This document shows, piece by piece, positions 34,032 through 42,839 of a DNA stretch of 64,000 bases. The notes below the pieces were generated by a model. It saw only the letters and a list, made by a program, of their open reading frames with translations, made no database searches and had not been told where the DNA came from. The position numbers and the translations under genes were made by a program. The stretch comes from Salegentibacter salegens (GTDB lineage: Bacteria > Bacteroidota > Bacteroidia > Flavobacteriales > Flavobacteriaceae): the NCBI RefSeq assembly GCF_900142975.1, contig NZ_LT670848.1:1426001-1490000 (forward strand), in the 5' to 3' direction. Positions within the stretch are counted from its first letter, which is position 1. Every line of letters begins with the position of its first letter.

Positions 34032-35045
34032 ATGATAGAACAAGCAATTTTAGAGATCACTGCCGAACTTTCCCAGGCCAAAAATATAGTTATCGTACCA
34101 CATAAAGGCCCCGATGGCGATGCCATAGGTTCATCTTTAGGACTTATGCATTTTTTAAGAGACAAAGGGCATAAGGTAAATGTGATAGCCCCTAATGATT
34201 ACCCGAGATTTCTAAAATGGCTACCGGGAAATGACGACGTTATTATCTATGAAAAAGAGAAAACCAATGCCGAAAATCTTATAAATAATGCCGATCTGGT
34301 TTTTGCGCTGGATTTTAATCATTTAGACCGTTCGGGCGATATGCAGGAGATTTTAACAGCTTCTGAAGCGGTTTTTATTATGATAGACCATCATCGGGAA
34401 CCATCAGACTTTGCTAATTATACGTATAGCGATGCCGAAATGAGTTCTACCTGCGAAATGGTATATCATTTTATAGAAAAACTACGTGCCGTACCTAAAA
34501 TCACTCCCGAAATCGCAACCTGTCTCTACGTAGGGATTATGACCGATACGGGATCTTTTAGGTTTAGTGCCACAAGTGCCGAAACCCACCGCGTGATTGC
34601 CGATCTAATTGATAAAGGAGCGGTTAATCACAAAATTCATAATAATGTTTTTGATACATTTAATGAAGACCGGCTTCAGCTTTTAGGTACCGCCCTGCAA
34701 AACCTGCGTGTAAAACCTCAATTTAAAACCGCCTACATTAGTATAACACAGGAAGAACTGGATAAACATAATTTTCAAAAAGGAGATACCGAAGGTTTTG
34801 TAAATTACGGCCTGGCAATAGAAAATGTGGTTTTTGCCGTTATTTTTATAGAAAATAAACAGGAAGGAATTATTAAAATTTCGTTTAGATCTAAAGGTGA
34901 TTTTAATGTGAATGAATTTGCGAGGGCTCATTTTGAAGGCGGCGGCCATAATAATGCAGCCGGAGGAAAAAGTGAACTTTCTATGGAAAACACCATCGCG
35001 AAATTCAATACAATTCTTCCAGATTATAAGGAATTGCAACAATGA
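34032..35045 (+). CDS. nrnA: DHH/DHHA1 phosphoesterase (NrnA-type oligoribonuclease / pAp phosphatase)
   Basis: 337 residues. N-terminal DHH domain with metal-binding motifs HKGPDGDAIGS (about 24-34), ALDFNHLDRSG and MIDHHREPSD, then GIMTDTGSFRF, and a C-terminal DHHA1 domain ending in GGGHNNAAGG. This is the bifunctional NrnA family, which degrades nanoRNA and hydrolyses 3'-phosphoadenosine-5'-phosphate with Mn2+. The stop overlaps the start of gldI as ATGA, so the two are translationally coupled, as is seen in other flavobacteria. Confidence 0.9.
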   Translation: MIEQAILEITAELSQAKNIVIVPHKGPDGDAIGSSLGLMHFLRDKGHKVNVIAPNDYPRFLKWLPGNDDVIIYEKEKTNAENLINNADLVFALDFNHLDRSGDMQEILTASEAVFIMIDHHREPSDFANYTYSDAEMSSTCEMVYHFIEKLRAVPKITPEIATCLYVGIMTDTGSFRFSATSAETHRVIADLIDKGAVNHKIHNNVFDTFNEDRLQLLGTALQNLRVKPQFKTAYISITQEELDKHNFQKGDTEGFVNYGLAIENVVFAVIFIENKQEGIIKISFRSKGDFNVNEFARAHFEGGGHNNAAGGKSELSMENTIAKFNTILPDYKELQQ

Positions 35046-35602
35046 ATAAATATTTAATCTTTATAGCAATACTTGCTTTTGGAGCCTGCAAATCTCCCGA
35101 AGCTCGTTACCCTGTGACCCAGAAATCGGGTTCTCACATTAGTGAATCTATCGCTAAAAACCAGGCATTACTGGAAAAAGAAATGCAACTTATTGAAGCT
35201 GTTATAAACCAGGATTCCACGAGAGAATATCAGTCGTCTCAAGATGGCTTTTGGTACACTTACAATAAAAAAAGTGACGATACCACTAACACTATTACCC
35301 CCGAATTTGGTGATATTGTAGAATTCGATTATAGTATTTCTACCTTAAACGATGAAGCAATTTATGCTGAAGGAGAAAAAGCCACCAGAACTTATGCCGT
35401 AGATCAGGAAAAACTTTTTAGCGGTTTAAGACAGGGCTTAAAATTAATGAAAGAAGGAGAAACGGTAACATTTTTATTTCCTTCGTATAAAGCTTTTGGA
35501 TATTATGGTGATAAAAATAAAATAGGCACTAACTGGCCTATAAAAACAAAAGTCACATTAAATGATATCAAAGAAAAAGAAGAAATACAAAATCAAGAAT
35601 AA
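35042..35602 (+). CDS. gldI: Gliding motility lipoprotein GldI (FKBP-type peptidyl-prolyl isomerase)
   Basis: 186 residues, equal to GldI of Flavobacterium johnsoniae in length and layout. Lipoprotein signal MNKYLIFIAILAFGAC (Cys16), then a helical region and an FKBP domain (FGDIVEFDYSISTL, FSGLRQGLKLMKEGETVTFL, FPSYKAFGYYGD). GldI is needed for gliding and for the type IX secretion system, probably as an envelope folding factor. Coupled to the DHH gene and followed 42 bp later by another isomerase gene. In non-gliding relatives it is still conserved. Confidence 0.93.
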   Translation: MNKYLIFIAILAFGACKSPEARYPVTQKSGSHISESIAKNQALLEKEMQLIEAVINQDSTREYQSSQDGFWYTYNKKSDDTTNTITPEFGDIVEFDYSISTLNDEAIYAEGEKATRTYAVDQEKLFSGLRQGLKLMKEGETVTFLFPSYKAFGYYGDKNKIGTNWPIKTKVTLNDIKEKEEIQNQE

Positions 35603-35644
35603 GTAAACCCAGGGCTAATAAAGCCTTTTTAATTTTTATAATAA

Positions 35645-36766
35645 ATGAGAACCAGTAAATTTCTACTACTTTGTGCCATGGTATTTACCATGATTTCCTG
35701 TAACGATGAATATCCCGATTTAGAAGATGGGATGTATGCTGAATTTAAAACCAATTACGGAACGTTTGTTTCTGAACTCTACTTTGAGCAAACTCCAATA
35801 ACGGTTGCCAGTTTTGTTTCCCTTGCTGAAGGCAATAACAAAATGGTAGACAGCACCCATAAAGGAAAAAATTATTACGACGAATTAACTTTTCACAGAA
35901 TTATAGACGGCTTTGTTATCCAGGGAGGTGATCCCTCTGGAACCGGAAGCGGTGGTCCCGGTTATAAATTCCCAGATGAAATTGTAGACAGCTTAAGTCA
36001 CGATTCTAAAGGAATTCTTTCTATGGCTAACGCAGGCCCAGGCACTAACGGCAGTCAGTTTTTTGTAACTCTTGCCCCTACTCCAAACCTTGATGGCAGG
36101 CATACTGTTTTTGGAAAGGTTGTAGAAGGCCAGGATGTTGTAGATTCTATAGGTAAAGTTGAAACCGGCCCACAAGACAGACCTGCAAAAAAGGTTACCA
36201 TGGAAGAGGTGAACATCATTAGAAAAGGAAAAGCCGCTAAAAATTTTGATGCTCCTAAAGTATTTGAAGAAGAATTGCAGGCAATAAAAGACAAAGAAGA
36301 TGCCGAAGCTAAAAAACGCCAGGAAGCTAAAACAGCCAAAGCCCAAGAATTTGAAAGCCACGAAGGCGAAGCTGAAACTTTAGATAGCGGTTTAAAGGTA
36401 CATTATCTTCAAGAAGGTGATGGTGAAAGACCAAAAACCGGACAAATGGTAGAAGTGCTTTACGAAGGTTATTTTAGCGACGGTGAGATCTTTGATACAA
36501 ACAAAGAAGAACTTGCAAAAGAAATGGGCTTATTTAATGAAAGCAGAAAGAACCAGGGCGGCTATGGTCCAATGACAGTAGTTTACGGCCCAGATGCTCC
36601 AATGATTCCAGGTTTTAAAGAAGGTATTCAACAACTTAAAGTTGGTGATGAAGCCTTACTTTATATCCCAAGTCATTTAGGCTATGGTGAAAGAGGCGCC
36701 GGTGGCGTAATTCCTCCAAACACCGATCTTGTTTTTAGAGTAGAATTGGTAGGAATACAGGAATAA
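35645..36766 (+). CDS. Peptidyl-prolyl isomerase lipoprotein with cyclophilin and FKBP domains fused
   Basis: 373 residues. Lipoprotein signal with Cys19, cyclophilin-type domain about 28-195 (FHRIIDGFVIQGGDP, NGSQFFVTLAPTPNLDGRHTVFGKV), a charged helical linker 200-240, and an FKBP-type domain about 248-373 (GQMVEVLYEGYFSDGEIFDT, GFKEGIQQLKVGDEALLYIP, GYGERGAGGVIPPNT). Both domains look catalytically complete. It lies in the same direction after gldI, so the block carries three isomerase domains for folding exported proteins. A bidirectional terminator with an embedded repeat follows. Confidence 0.92.
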   Translation: MRTSKFLLLCAMVFTMISCNDEYPDLEDGMYAEFKTNYGTFVSELYFEQTPITVASFVSLAEGNNKMVDSTHKGKNYYDELTFHRIIDGFVIQGGDPSGTGSGGPGYKFPDEIVDSLSHDSKGILSMANAGPGTNGSQFFVTLAPTPNLDGRHTVFGKVVEGQDVVDSIGKVETGPQDRPAKKVTMEEVNIIRKGKAAKNFDAPKVFEEELQAIKDKEDAEAKKRQEAKTAKAQEFESHEGEAETLDSGLKVHYLQEGDGERPKTGQMVEVLYEGYFSDGEIFDTNKEELAKEMGLFNESRKNQGGYGPMTVVYGPDAPMIPGFKEGIQQLKVGDEALLYIPSHLGYGERGAGGVIPPNTDLVFRVELVGIQE

Positions 36767-36786
36767 ATTTCCTGATTTTACATAAT

Positions 36787-36906
36787 AAAGGCTGTTTGAT
36801 TTTTAATCTTTCGTCATCCTGAACTGGTTTCAGGATCTATTTTCAAAAGAACTTAGAAGCTGAAGTAAATTCAGCTTGACGTGAGAAAATAACTCAAACA
36901 GCCTTT
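36787..36906. terminator. Bidirectional terminator with a family B repeat in its loop
   Basis: AAAGGCTGTTTGA (36787-36799) pairs perfectly with TCAAACAGCCTTT (36894-36906). The 94 bp between them hold a complete family B element (CGTCA at 36812, TGACG ending 36881, with two hairpins). Located between convergent isomerase and pepD genes, with T-rich sequence on both outer sides. Confidence 0.8.
36812..36881. repeat. Family B cruciform repeat inside a terminator
   Basis: Outer CGTCA/TGACG, inner hairpins ATCCTGAA...TTCAGGAT and AAGCTGAA...TTCAGCTT. Same plan as 19819-19900. Confidence 0.85.
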
Positions 36907-36929
36907 TTACTTTTTAAAAATATCCCCAA

Positions 36930-38390
36930 TTATTTCTTTGGAATATTCTTTAAAACTTCAATTAAGAATTTCCAGTATTTTTGGGCTGAGGTAATGCTCG
37001 CGCGTTCATCAGGGGAATGTGCTCCTCTAATTGTAGGTCCAAAAGAGATCATATCCATTTCAGGGTAATGGTTTCCAATTATTCCACATTCAAGTCCGGC
37101 GTGACAGGCAGCAACATCTGCTTTTTCCTGGTGCAGGTTTTTATACAATTCATCTACTACTTTTAAAATAGCCGAATTAGGATTTGGTGCCCAACCGGGA
37201 TATTCACCCGATAATTTCACTTTAAATTTCGCAAGTTCAAATGTTGCTTCTAAACTATTTGCCAAATCATCTTTTGAAGATTCAACCGACGACCTTGTTA
37301 GGCAATTAATTTTCACTTTCCCATCACCAACTTTTACACTGGCAATATTGTTAGAAGCTTCAACCAAACCTTCAATATCGGGACTCATCCTGTAAACGCC
37401 GTTATGCGCGGCCGAAATAGCTTTAACCACTTCTTGTTGATCTTCAACTTTCATTACCTCATTTGGAATTTCAGTTTCAGAAATTTCAATATCCATATTG
37501 GGTTCCAGCGAAGCAAATTCCGCTTTAATCTCCCGAACCTGCTGAATAATTTCGGTTAAAAAAGTTTCGGTATTCGATTTATCTACCACGACAATTGCTT
37601 CACTTTCACGAGGAATTGCATTTCGTAATCCGCCACCTTTTATGCTGGAAACACGCAAACCAAAATCACGATTAGAATCAAAAAGAACCCGAGCCATAAT
37701 TTTATTGGCATTGGCAAGGCCTTTTATAATATCCATACCAGAGTGCCCGCCTTGTAGGCCTTTTACCTTTATTTGGTAACCAACCGAATTATCGGGTGTG
37801 TGCTCTACTTCGTAATCCCGAACTGCCGTGATATCCACTCCACCGGCACATCCAATTCCAATTTCATCGTCTTCTTCGGTATCTAAATTTAAAAGAATAT
37901 CACCTTCCAGTAAATTAGAATCTAAACCTTTGGCTCCGGTCATCCCGGTTTCTTCATCTATAGTAAACAAAGCTTCAAGGGCAGGATGCTGAATTTCGGT
38001 ACTTTCTAAAATCGCCATCATACTGGCAACTCCAAGTCCGTTATCTGCTCCCAGGGTTGTTCCTTTGGCTCGCACCCAATCTCCATCCACATACATATTG
38101 ATTCCGCTGGTTTCAAAATCAAAATCGGTATCATTATTTTTTTGATGCACCATATCTAAATGCGCCTGCAGCACAATAGGTTTTCTATCTTCCATTCCCG
38201 CAGTGGCCGGTTTTTTTATAACCACATTTCCCGTTTCGTCTACCAGGGTTTCGAGATTAAGATTATTCCCAAAACTTTTCATAAACTCAATTACCCGTTC
38301 TTCTTTTTTAGAAGGTCGGGGCACCTCGTTAAGATCGGTAAATTTATTCCATAAGATTTTTGGTTCTAATTCCCTTATTTCTTCGTTCAT
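36930..38390 (-). CDS. pepD: Aminoacyl-histidine dipeptidase (M20 family, PepD)
   Basis: 486 residues, as in E. coli PepD. Motifs: VLQAHLDMVHQK with the metal His, GTTLGADNGLGVA with the bridging Asp, FTIDEETGMTGA with Glu-Glu base and ligand, LNLDTEEDDEIGIGCAGG, and C-terminal ISFGPTIRGAHSPDER. It hydrolyses Xaa-His dipeptides such as carnosine with two zinc ions, in the cytoplasm. A TACCTTTG -7 element lies 23-30 bp upstream. Convergent with the isomerase gene. Confidence 0.94.
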   Translation of the reverse strand: MNEEIRELEPKILWNKFTDLNEVPRPSKKEERVIEFMKSFGNNLNLETLVDETGNVVIKKPATAGMEDRKPIVLQAHLDMVHQKNNDTDFDFETSGINMYVDGDWVRAKGTTLGADNGLGVASMMAILESTEIQHPALEALFTIDEETGMTGAKGLDSNLLEGDILLNLDTEEDDEIGIGCAGGVDITAVRDYEVEHTPDNSVGYQIKVKGLQGGHSGMDIIKGLANANKIMARVLFDSNRDFGLRVSSIKGGGLRNAIPRESEAIVVVDKSNTETFLTEIIQQVREIKAEFASLEPNMDIEISETEIPNEVMKVEDQQEVVKAISAAHNGVYRMSPDIEGLVEASNNIASVKVGDGKVKINCLTRSSVESSKDDLANSLEATFELAKFKVKLSGEYPGWAPNPNSAILKVVDELYKNLHQEKADVAACHAGLECGIIGNHYPEMDMISFGPTIRGAHSPDERASITSAQKYWKFLIEVLKNIPKK

Positions 38391-38412
38391 TGTTTTATAT
38401 TTTGGTCTTTCA

Positions 38413-38420
38413 CAAAGGTA
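38413..38420 (-). promoter_or_regulatory. -7 element for pepD
   Basis: Reverse strand TACCTTTG, exact match to TAnnTTTG, 23 bp before the ATG. No clear TTG at -33. Confidence 0.5.
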
Positions 38421-38536
38421 TTGGTAATAAACAAAGAAGGAAAATTTAGAGGCTTTTTAAAACTTATTTAACCAAATGAGGAATAGTTATTTAAAATTTT
38501 AAGTCGTGTTTTGCTAATAATTGTAATTTTAAAAAG

Positions 38537-38629
38537 TAAACCACCTCGAAGCAAACTCACGAGGCATTCATAGAAAATAATATTTTTAATTTCGAGGCAA
38601 GCCTCGGAGCATAAAATCTCGATTACCGA
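38537..38629. repeat. Family A palindromic repeat, copy 5, adjoining a start codon
   Basis: Begins ACCACCTCGAAGCAAACTCA, contains TTTCGAGGCAAGCCTCGGAG (perfect CGAGGC-AA-GCCTCG hairpin) and ends CTCGATTACCGAT directly on TGAAG of the DUF3810 gene. Same orientation relative to the following gene as the copy at the DUF58 gene. Confidence 0.85.
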
Positions 38630-39703
38630 TTGAAGAAAAAAGGACTTTATATTTTAGTTTTACTGCTGCCGGTGCAGATCGTTTTTATCATTTTCCTGGC
38701 CGGATATCCCGAACTGGTAGAAAATTGGTACAGTCGATTTCTATACCCGGAAATTTCAAAATTAATGCGCTATGGGCACGGATTTTTGCCATTTTCTCTT
38801 GGCGACCTTTTATATACTTTCTTCGGAATTTTAATAATTCGTTGGATAATAAGACGTTTTCAGCAGAAATTTAAAAATCCACGGTTTTGGATTATAGATA
38901 CTCTTGCGGTATTATCTGTGGTATATGCCTGTTTTCATATTTTCTGGGGATTTAATTATTATCGCTTACCGCTGCATGAAACTTTGGAAATTGAAAACGA
39001 TTATACCACCGAAGAGCTCTACCAACTTTCAGAAATATTAATTAGAGAATCTAATAAACTCCACAATCAACTAACCGAAAATGATTCGGTTAGCGTGGCA
39101 ATTCCCTATTCTAAAAACGAAATCTTTGAAAAAACCATAGAAGGCTATGCCAATATTAGCAAAGATTATCCAGAACTCACTTACAAAGGAGAATCTCTAA
39201 AGCGATCTTTATATAGTATTCCACTTTCTTATATGGGTTTTAACGGGTACCTCAACCCATTTACCGGCGAGGCACAGGTAAATACGCAAATTGTTGCCTA
39301 TAAAATCCCTACCACAGCCAGCCACGAAATTGGCCACCAACTGGGTTTTGCGAAAGAAAATGAAGCTAATTTTATTGCCTGCCTAAGCACGATGAACCAT
39401 CCTGATGCATATTTTAGGTATTCAGGATATACTTTTGCCCTGCGATATTGTTTAAATGAATTATACCGAAGAGATTCTGAAAAGTTTGAAAGCTTAAAAG
39501 CAAAACTTAATCCAGGAATTTTGGAAAACTACCGGGAAGTAGAAGAATTCTGGCTGGCTCATCAAAATCCTTTTGAACCCTTGTTTCAGGCATTTTACAA
39601 TCGGTTTTTAATAGTTAATAACCAGGCCGATGGGATGAAAAGCTATAGTTATGTAGTCGCACTACTGGTTAATTATTTTTCTGAAGAAAAGAATAGACTT
39701 TAA
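38630..39703 (+). CDS. DUF3810 family membrane protein with HExxH zinc motif
   Basis: 357 residues. Membrane segments at about 5-25, 57-75 and 87-108, then a soluble part with a HEIGHQLGF motif and a later KENEANF segment, like membrane-bound metallopeptidases. The combination matches DUF3810, whose substrate is unknown. The start codon is TTG at 38630: upstream in frame is a stop at 38612 and no ATG lies between. This TTG sits exactly at the end of a family A repeat, so the repeat has probably replaced the original start codon and leader. Downstream comes the amidohydrolase gene after 133 bp. Confidence 0.82.
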   Translation: MKKKGLYILVLLLPVQIVFIIFLAGYPELVENWYSRFLYPEISKLMRYGHGFLPFSLGDLLYTFFGILIIRWIIRRFQQKFKNPRFWIIDTLAVLSVVYACFHIFWGFNYYRLPLHETLEIENDYTTEELYQLSEILIRESNKLHNQLTENDSVSVAIPYSKNEIFEKTIEGYANISKDYPELTYKGESLKRSLYSIPLSYMGFNGYLNPFTGEAQVNTQIVAYKIPTTASHEIGHQLGFAKENEANFIACLSTMNHPDAYFRYSGYTFALRYCLNELYRRDSEKFESLKAKLNPGILENYREVEEFWLAHQNPFEPLFQAFYNRFLIVNNQADGMKSYSYVVALLVNYFSEEKNRL

Positions 39704-39836
39704 CCTAATAATTAGTGAATTTAGGGTTAAGAAAAATAAATTCAAGTATATCTTCAAAAACCAATTTCGGCTTTATTATAATTTTCTTAATTTACCAGCC
39801 TTTAGAGTAAAACCACATTTAATTCAACTACAATTT

Positions 39837-42830
39837 ATGAAAATAAGACTTTTACTATGTCTGGTATTTCTGGTCGGTTTGCAAACCAGGGCGCAGGAAT
39901 ACTTCCCCAAAAACGACGGGGTAAAAAATCCACAAACTAACTACACCGTTTTTAAAAATGCGAAAATTCACGTAAGTCCGCAGCAAACAATAGAAAATGG
40001 GATGTTCGTGGTAAAAGATGGCAAAATTACTGCCATTGGCAAATCTGTTAACCAACCGCAAAACAGTGTTATTATAGATTTAGGAGGGAAAGAAGTTTAT
40101 CCTTCATTTATTGATTTATACAGCAGTTTTGGAATAAAAGAACCCGAAGAAGCTAGCAGCGGAAATGGTGAGCCACAATATGATGCGAATCGTGAAGGTT
40201 ATTACTGGAACGACCATATTAGACCGGAAACCGATGCAGTACAAACTTTTAGTTATGATGAAAAAGCTGCGTCTTCACTCCATAAAGCCGGATTTGGAGC
40301 GGTAAACACTCACGTTCCTGACGGAATTATACGCGGTACCGGGATACTGGTAGCTTTGAACCCCGGCGGAACAGAAGGTGATAGAATATTAAAAGATCGC
40401 TCGGCCCAATATCTTTCTTTTGATAAAAGCAAACTGTCCAGACAATCGTATCCAACCTCAACTATGGGAGCGATGGCTTTAATTAGGCAGACCTATTTAG
40501 ATGCCGAATGGTACGGAAAAGGAAAATCTAACAACAAAGATTTAGCTTTAGAAGCCTTGAACAGAAACAGAAACCTGACGCAAATCTTCGCAACAGATAA
40601 TCTTCTGGATGCTTTAAGAGCAGGTAAAATTGGTGACGAATTCAATGTAAATTATGCGATTTTAGGAGATGGTAAAGAATATCAACGTCTTGAGGAAATA
40701 AAAGAAACCGGAAGTACATTTATAGTTCCACTTACTTTTCCTGATGCTTACGATGTGGAAGACCCTTTTATGGCAGAACACGTGACTATAGAAGAAATGA
40801 AAACCTGGAACCAGGCACCGGCAAACCTTAAAATGTTAGCCGAAAATGAAATTCCGTTTACCATTACCAGTCACGATCTTGATGCTGAAAAAGATTTCAG
40901 AAATAATTTATTAAAAGCCGTTTCCTACGGTTTAAGTAAAGAAGATGCTCTTGCTGCCTTAACCACTACTCCGGCAAAAATTCTAGGCGAAGAAGATCGT
41001 TTGGGAACTTTAAAAGAAGGCGCCTGGGCAAATTTCATAATAACTTCAGGAGACTATTTTGATAAAGAAACCAGTGTTTTTGAAAACTGGATCCAGGGCG
41101 AAAAAATGGTGATTAACAAAATGAATACTACCGATATTACCGGAACCTACGATCTTAATTTTGAAGGTAATACTTATGAATTGAATATTTCAGGAAAGCC
41201 AGAAGCTCCAAAAGCAAGCGTAAAATCTGGTGAAACAAAACTGGGTGCAAAACTTAGTTTTTCAGATAACTGGATGAATTTATTACTTTCTCCTGCCGAT
41301 ACTACAAAATCTGGTTTTACCCGTTTAGTGGCCAAAACCGATGACAATAAAAAGAAAATTTCTGGAACGGCTTATTTAAGCGATGGTTCTGAAACCAATT
41401 TCACCGCGACTAAGAAAGCTTCAGTTGAAACCGCTGAAGTTGAAGATGACGAAGAAGAAAACGGAAAAGATAAAGAGGAAGATATTCGCGAAATTATGCC
41501 GGTAAGTTTTCCGAATAAAGCTTACGGATTTTCAGAAATGCCGGAAGAGGAAAACATTCTTTTTAAAAACGCAACTGTTTGGACCAATGAAGAGGAAGGA
41601 ATTATAGAAAACACCGATGTTTTGGTGAAAAACGGGAAGATTTCCAGGATTGGAAAAAACCTTAACGCCGGAAATGCCAAAGTTATTGATGCTAGCGGAA
41701 AACATCTTACTTCTGGAATTATAGACGAACATTCCCATATTGCCGCTTCTGCCATTAACGAAGCAGGGCATAATTCTACTGCAGAAGTTACTATGGAAGA
41801 TGTGGTAGATCCTACAGATATGAATATTTACCGAAACCTTGCAGGCGGGGTAACTACCGTTCAGCTTTTACACGGCTCGGCAAATCCTATTGGGGGCCAA
41901 TCGGCAATTTTAAGGTTAAAATGGGGTGAAAATGCTGAGAATATGATCTTTGAAAATTCCCCGAAATTTATAAAATTCGCACTGGGTGAAAACGTGAAGC
42001 AATCTAACTGGGGAAGCCGTTCCAGGTTTCCACAAACCAGGATGGGTGTAGAACAGGTGTTTACCGATTATTTTACCCGCGCAAAAGAATATGAAGAAAC
42101 AAGGGAAAACGATGAAGATTACAGGAAAGATCTTGAAATGGAAACCCTCCTGGAGATTATTAATAGTGAACGCTTTGTTTCAGCACACTCATATGTTCAA
42201 AGTGAAATTAATATGTTGATGAAAGTTGCTGAAAATTTTGATTTCAGAATTAATACTTTCACGCATATTTTAGAAGGCTATAAAGTTGCCGATAAAATGA
42301 AAGAACACGGCGCCGGTGGCTCCACTTTTTCTGACTGGTGGGCTTATAAATATGAAGTGAACGATGCCATTCCTTTTAACGCACCAATTATGCATAACCA
42401 GGGAATTATAACTGCAATAAACAGTGATGATGCCGAGATGAGTAGAAGATTAAACCAGGAAGCTGCAAAATCTGTAAAATACGGCGGAGTTTCTGAAGAA
42501 GATGCCTGGAAATTCGTAACCTTGAATCCGGCAAAGTTGTTGCACATAGACGATCGCGTTGGAAGTGTGAAAACAGGAAAAGACGCCGATTTGGTATTGT
42601 GGTCTGATAATCCTTTATCTATTTACGCCAAAGCAGAAAAAACCTTAATTCAGGGAAAAGTATTCTTTGATATAGAACGGGATAAAAAATTAAGAAAAGA
42701 AATTCAGCAACAAAGAAGTCAATTAATTACCCAAATGTTGGAGGCTAAAAATAAAGGCTTAAAAACCCAACCGGTAACGAAGAAAGAAGAACAACACATC
42801 CATTGTAACACTCTGGAAGAAATCCATTAA
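39837..42830 (+). CDS. Secreted protein with two amidohydrolase-like modules (997 aa)
   Basis: Signal peptide (MKIRLLLCLVFLVGLQTRAQ) and two tandem modules. In the first (about 30-440) the place where amidohydrolases have HxH reads FIDLYSSFG, so the metal site is lost, though the DALAALTTTPAKILGEEDR tail is kept. The second (about 570-960) has an intact IIDEHSH site, further His residues (SAHSYV, THILEG), NSDDAEM with the catalytic-type Asp, and LNPAKLLHIDDRVG. It is probably a periplasmic hydrolase of peptides or cyclic amides (imidazolonepropionase-like). Ten bp before the next paralogue, so they form an operon. Confidence 0.85.
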   Translation: MKIRLLLCLVFLVGLQTRAQEYFPKNDGVKNPQTNYTVFKNAKIHVSPQQTIENGMFVVKDGKITAIGKSVNQPQNSVIIDLGGKEVYPSFIDLYSSFGIKEPEEASSGNGEPQYDANREGYYWNDHIRPETDAVQTFSYDEKAASSLHKAGFGAVNTHVPDGIIRGTGILVALNPGGTEGDRILKDRSAQYLSFDKSKLSRQSYPTSTMGAMALIRQTYLDAEWYGKGKSNNKDLALEALNRNRNLTQIFATDNLLDALRAGKIGDEFNVNYAILGDGKEYQRLEEIKETGSTFIVPLTFPDAYDVEDPFMAEHVTIEEMKTWNQAPANLKMLAENEIPFTITSHDLDAEKDFRNNLLKAVSYGLSKEDALAALTTTPAKILGEEDRLGTLKEGAWANFIITSGDYFDKETSVFENWIQGEKMVINKMNTTDITGTYDLNFEGNTYELNISGKPEAPKASVKSGETKLGAKLSFSDNWMNLLLSPADTTKSGFTRLVAKTDDNKKKISGTAYLSDGSETNFTATKKASVETAEVEDDEEENGKDKEEDIREIMPVSFPNKAYGFSEMPEEENILFKNATVWTNEEEGIIENTDVLVKNGKISRIGKNLNAGNAKVIDASGKHLTSGIIDEHSHIAASAINEAGHNSTAEVTMEDVVDPTDMNIYRNLAGGVTTVQLLHGSANPIGGQSAILRLKWGENAENMIFENSPKFIKFALGENVKQSNWGSRSRFPQTRMGVEQVFTDYFTRAKEYEETRENDEDYRKDLEMETLLEIINSERFVSAHSYVQSEINMLMKVAENFDFRINTFTHILEGYKVADKMKEHGAGGSTFSDWWAYKYEVNDAIPFNAPIMHNQGIITAINSDDAEMSRRLNQEAAKSVKYGGVSEEDAWKFVTLNPAKLLHIDDRVGSVKTGKDADLVLWSDNPLSIYAKAEKTLIQGKVFFDIERDKKLRKEIQQQRSQLITQMLEAKNKGLKTQPVTKKEEQHIHCNTLEEIH

Positions 42831-42839
42831 AAAGAACAA

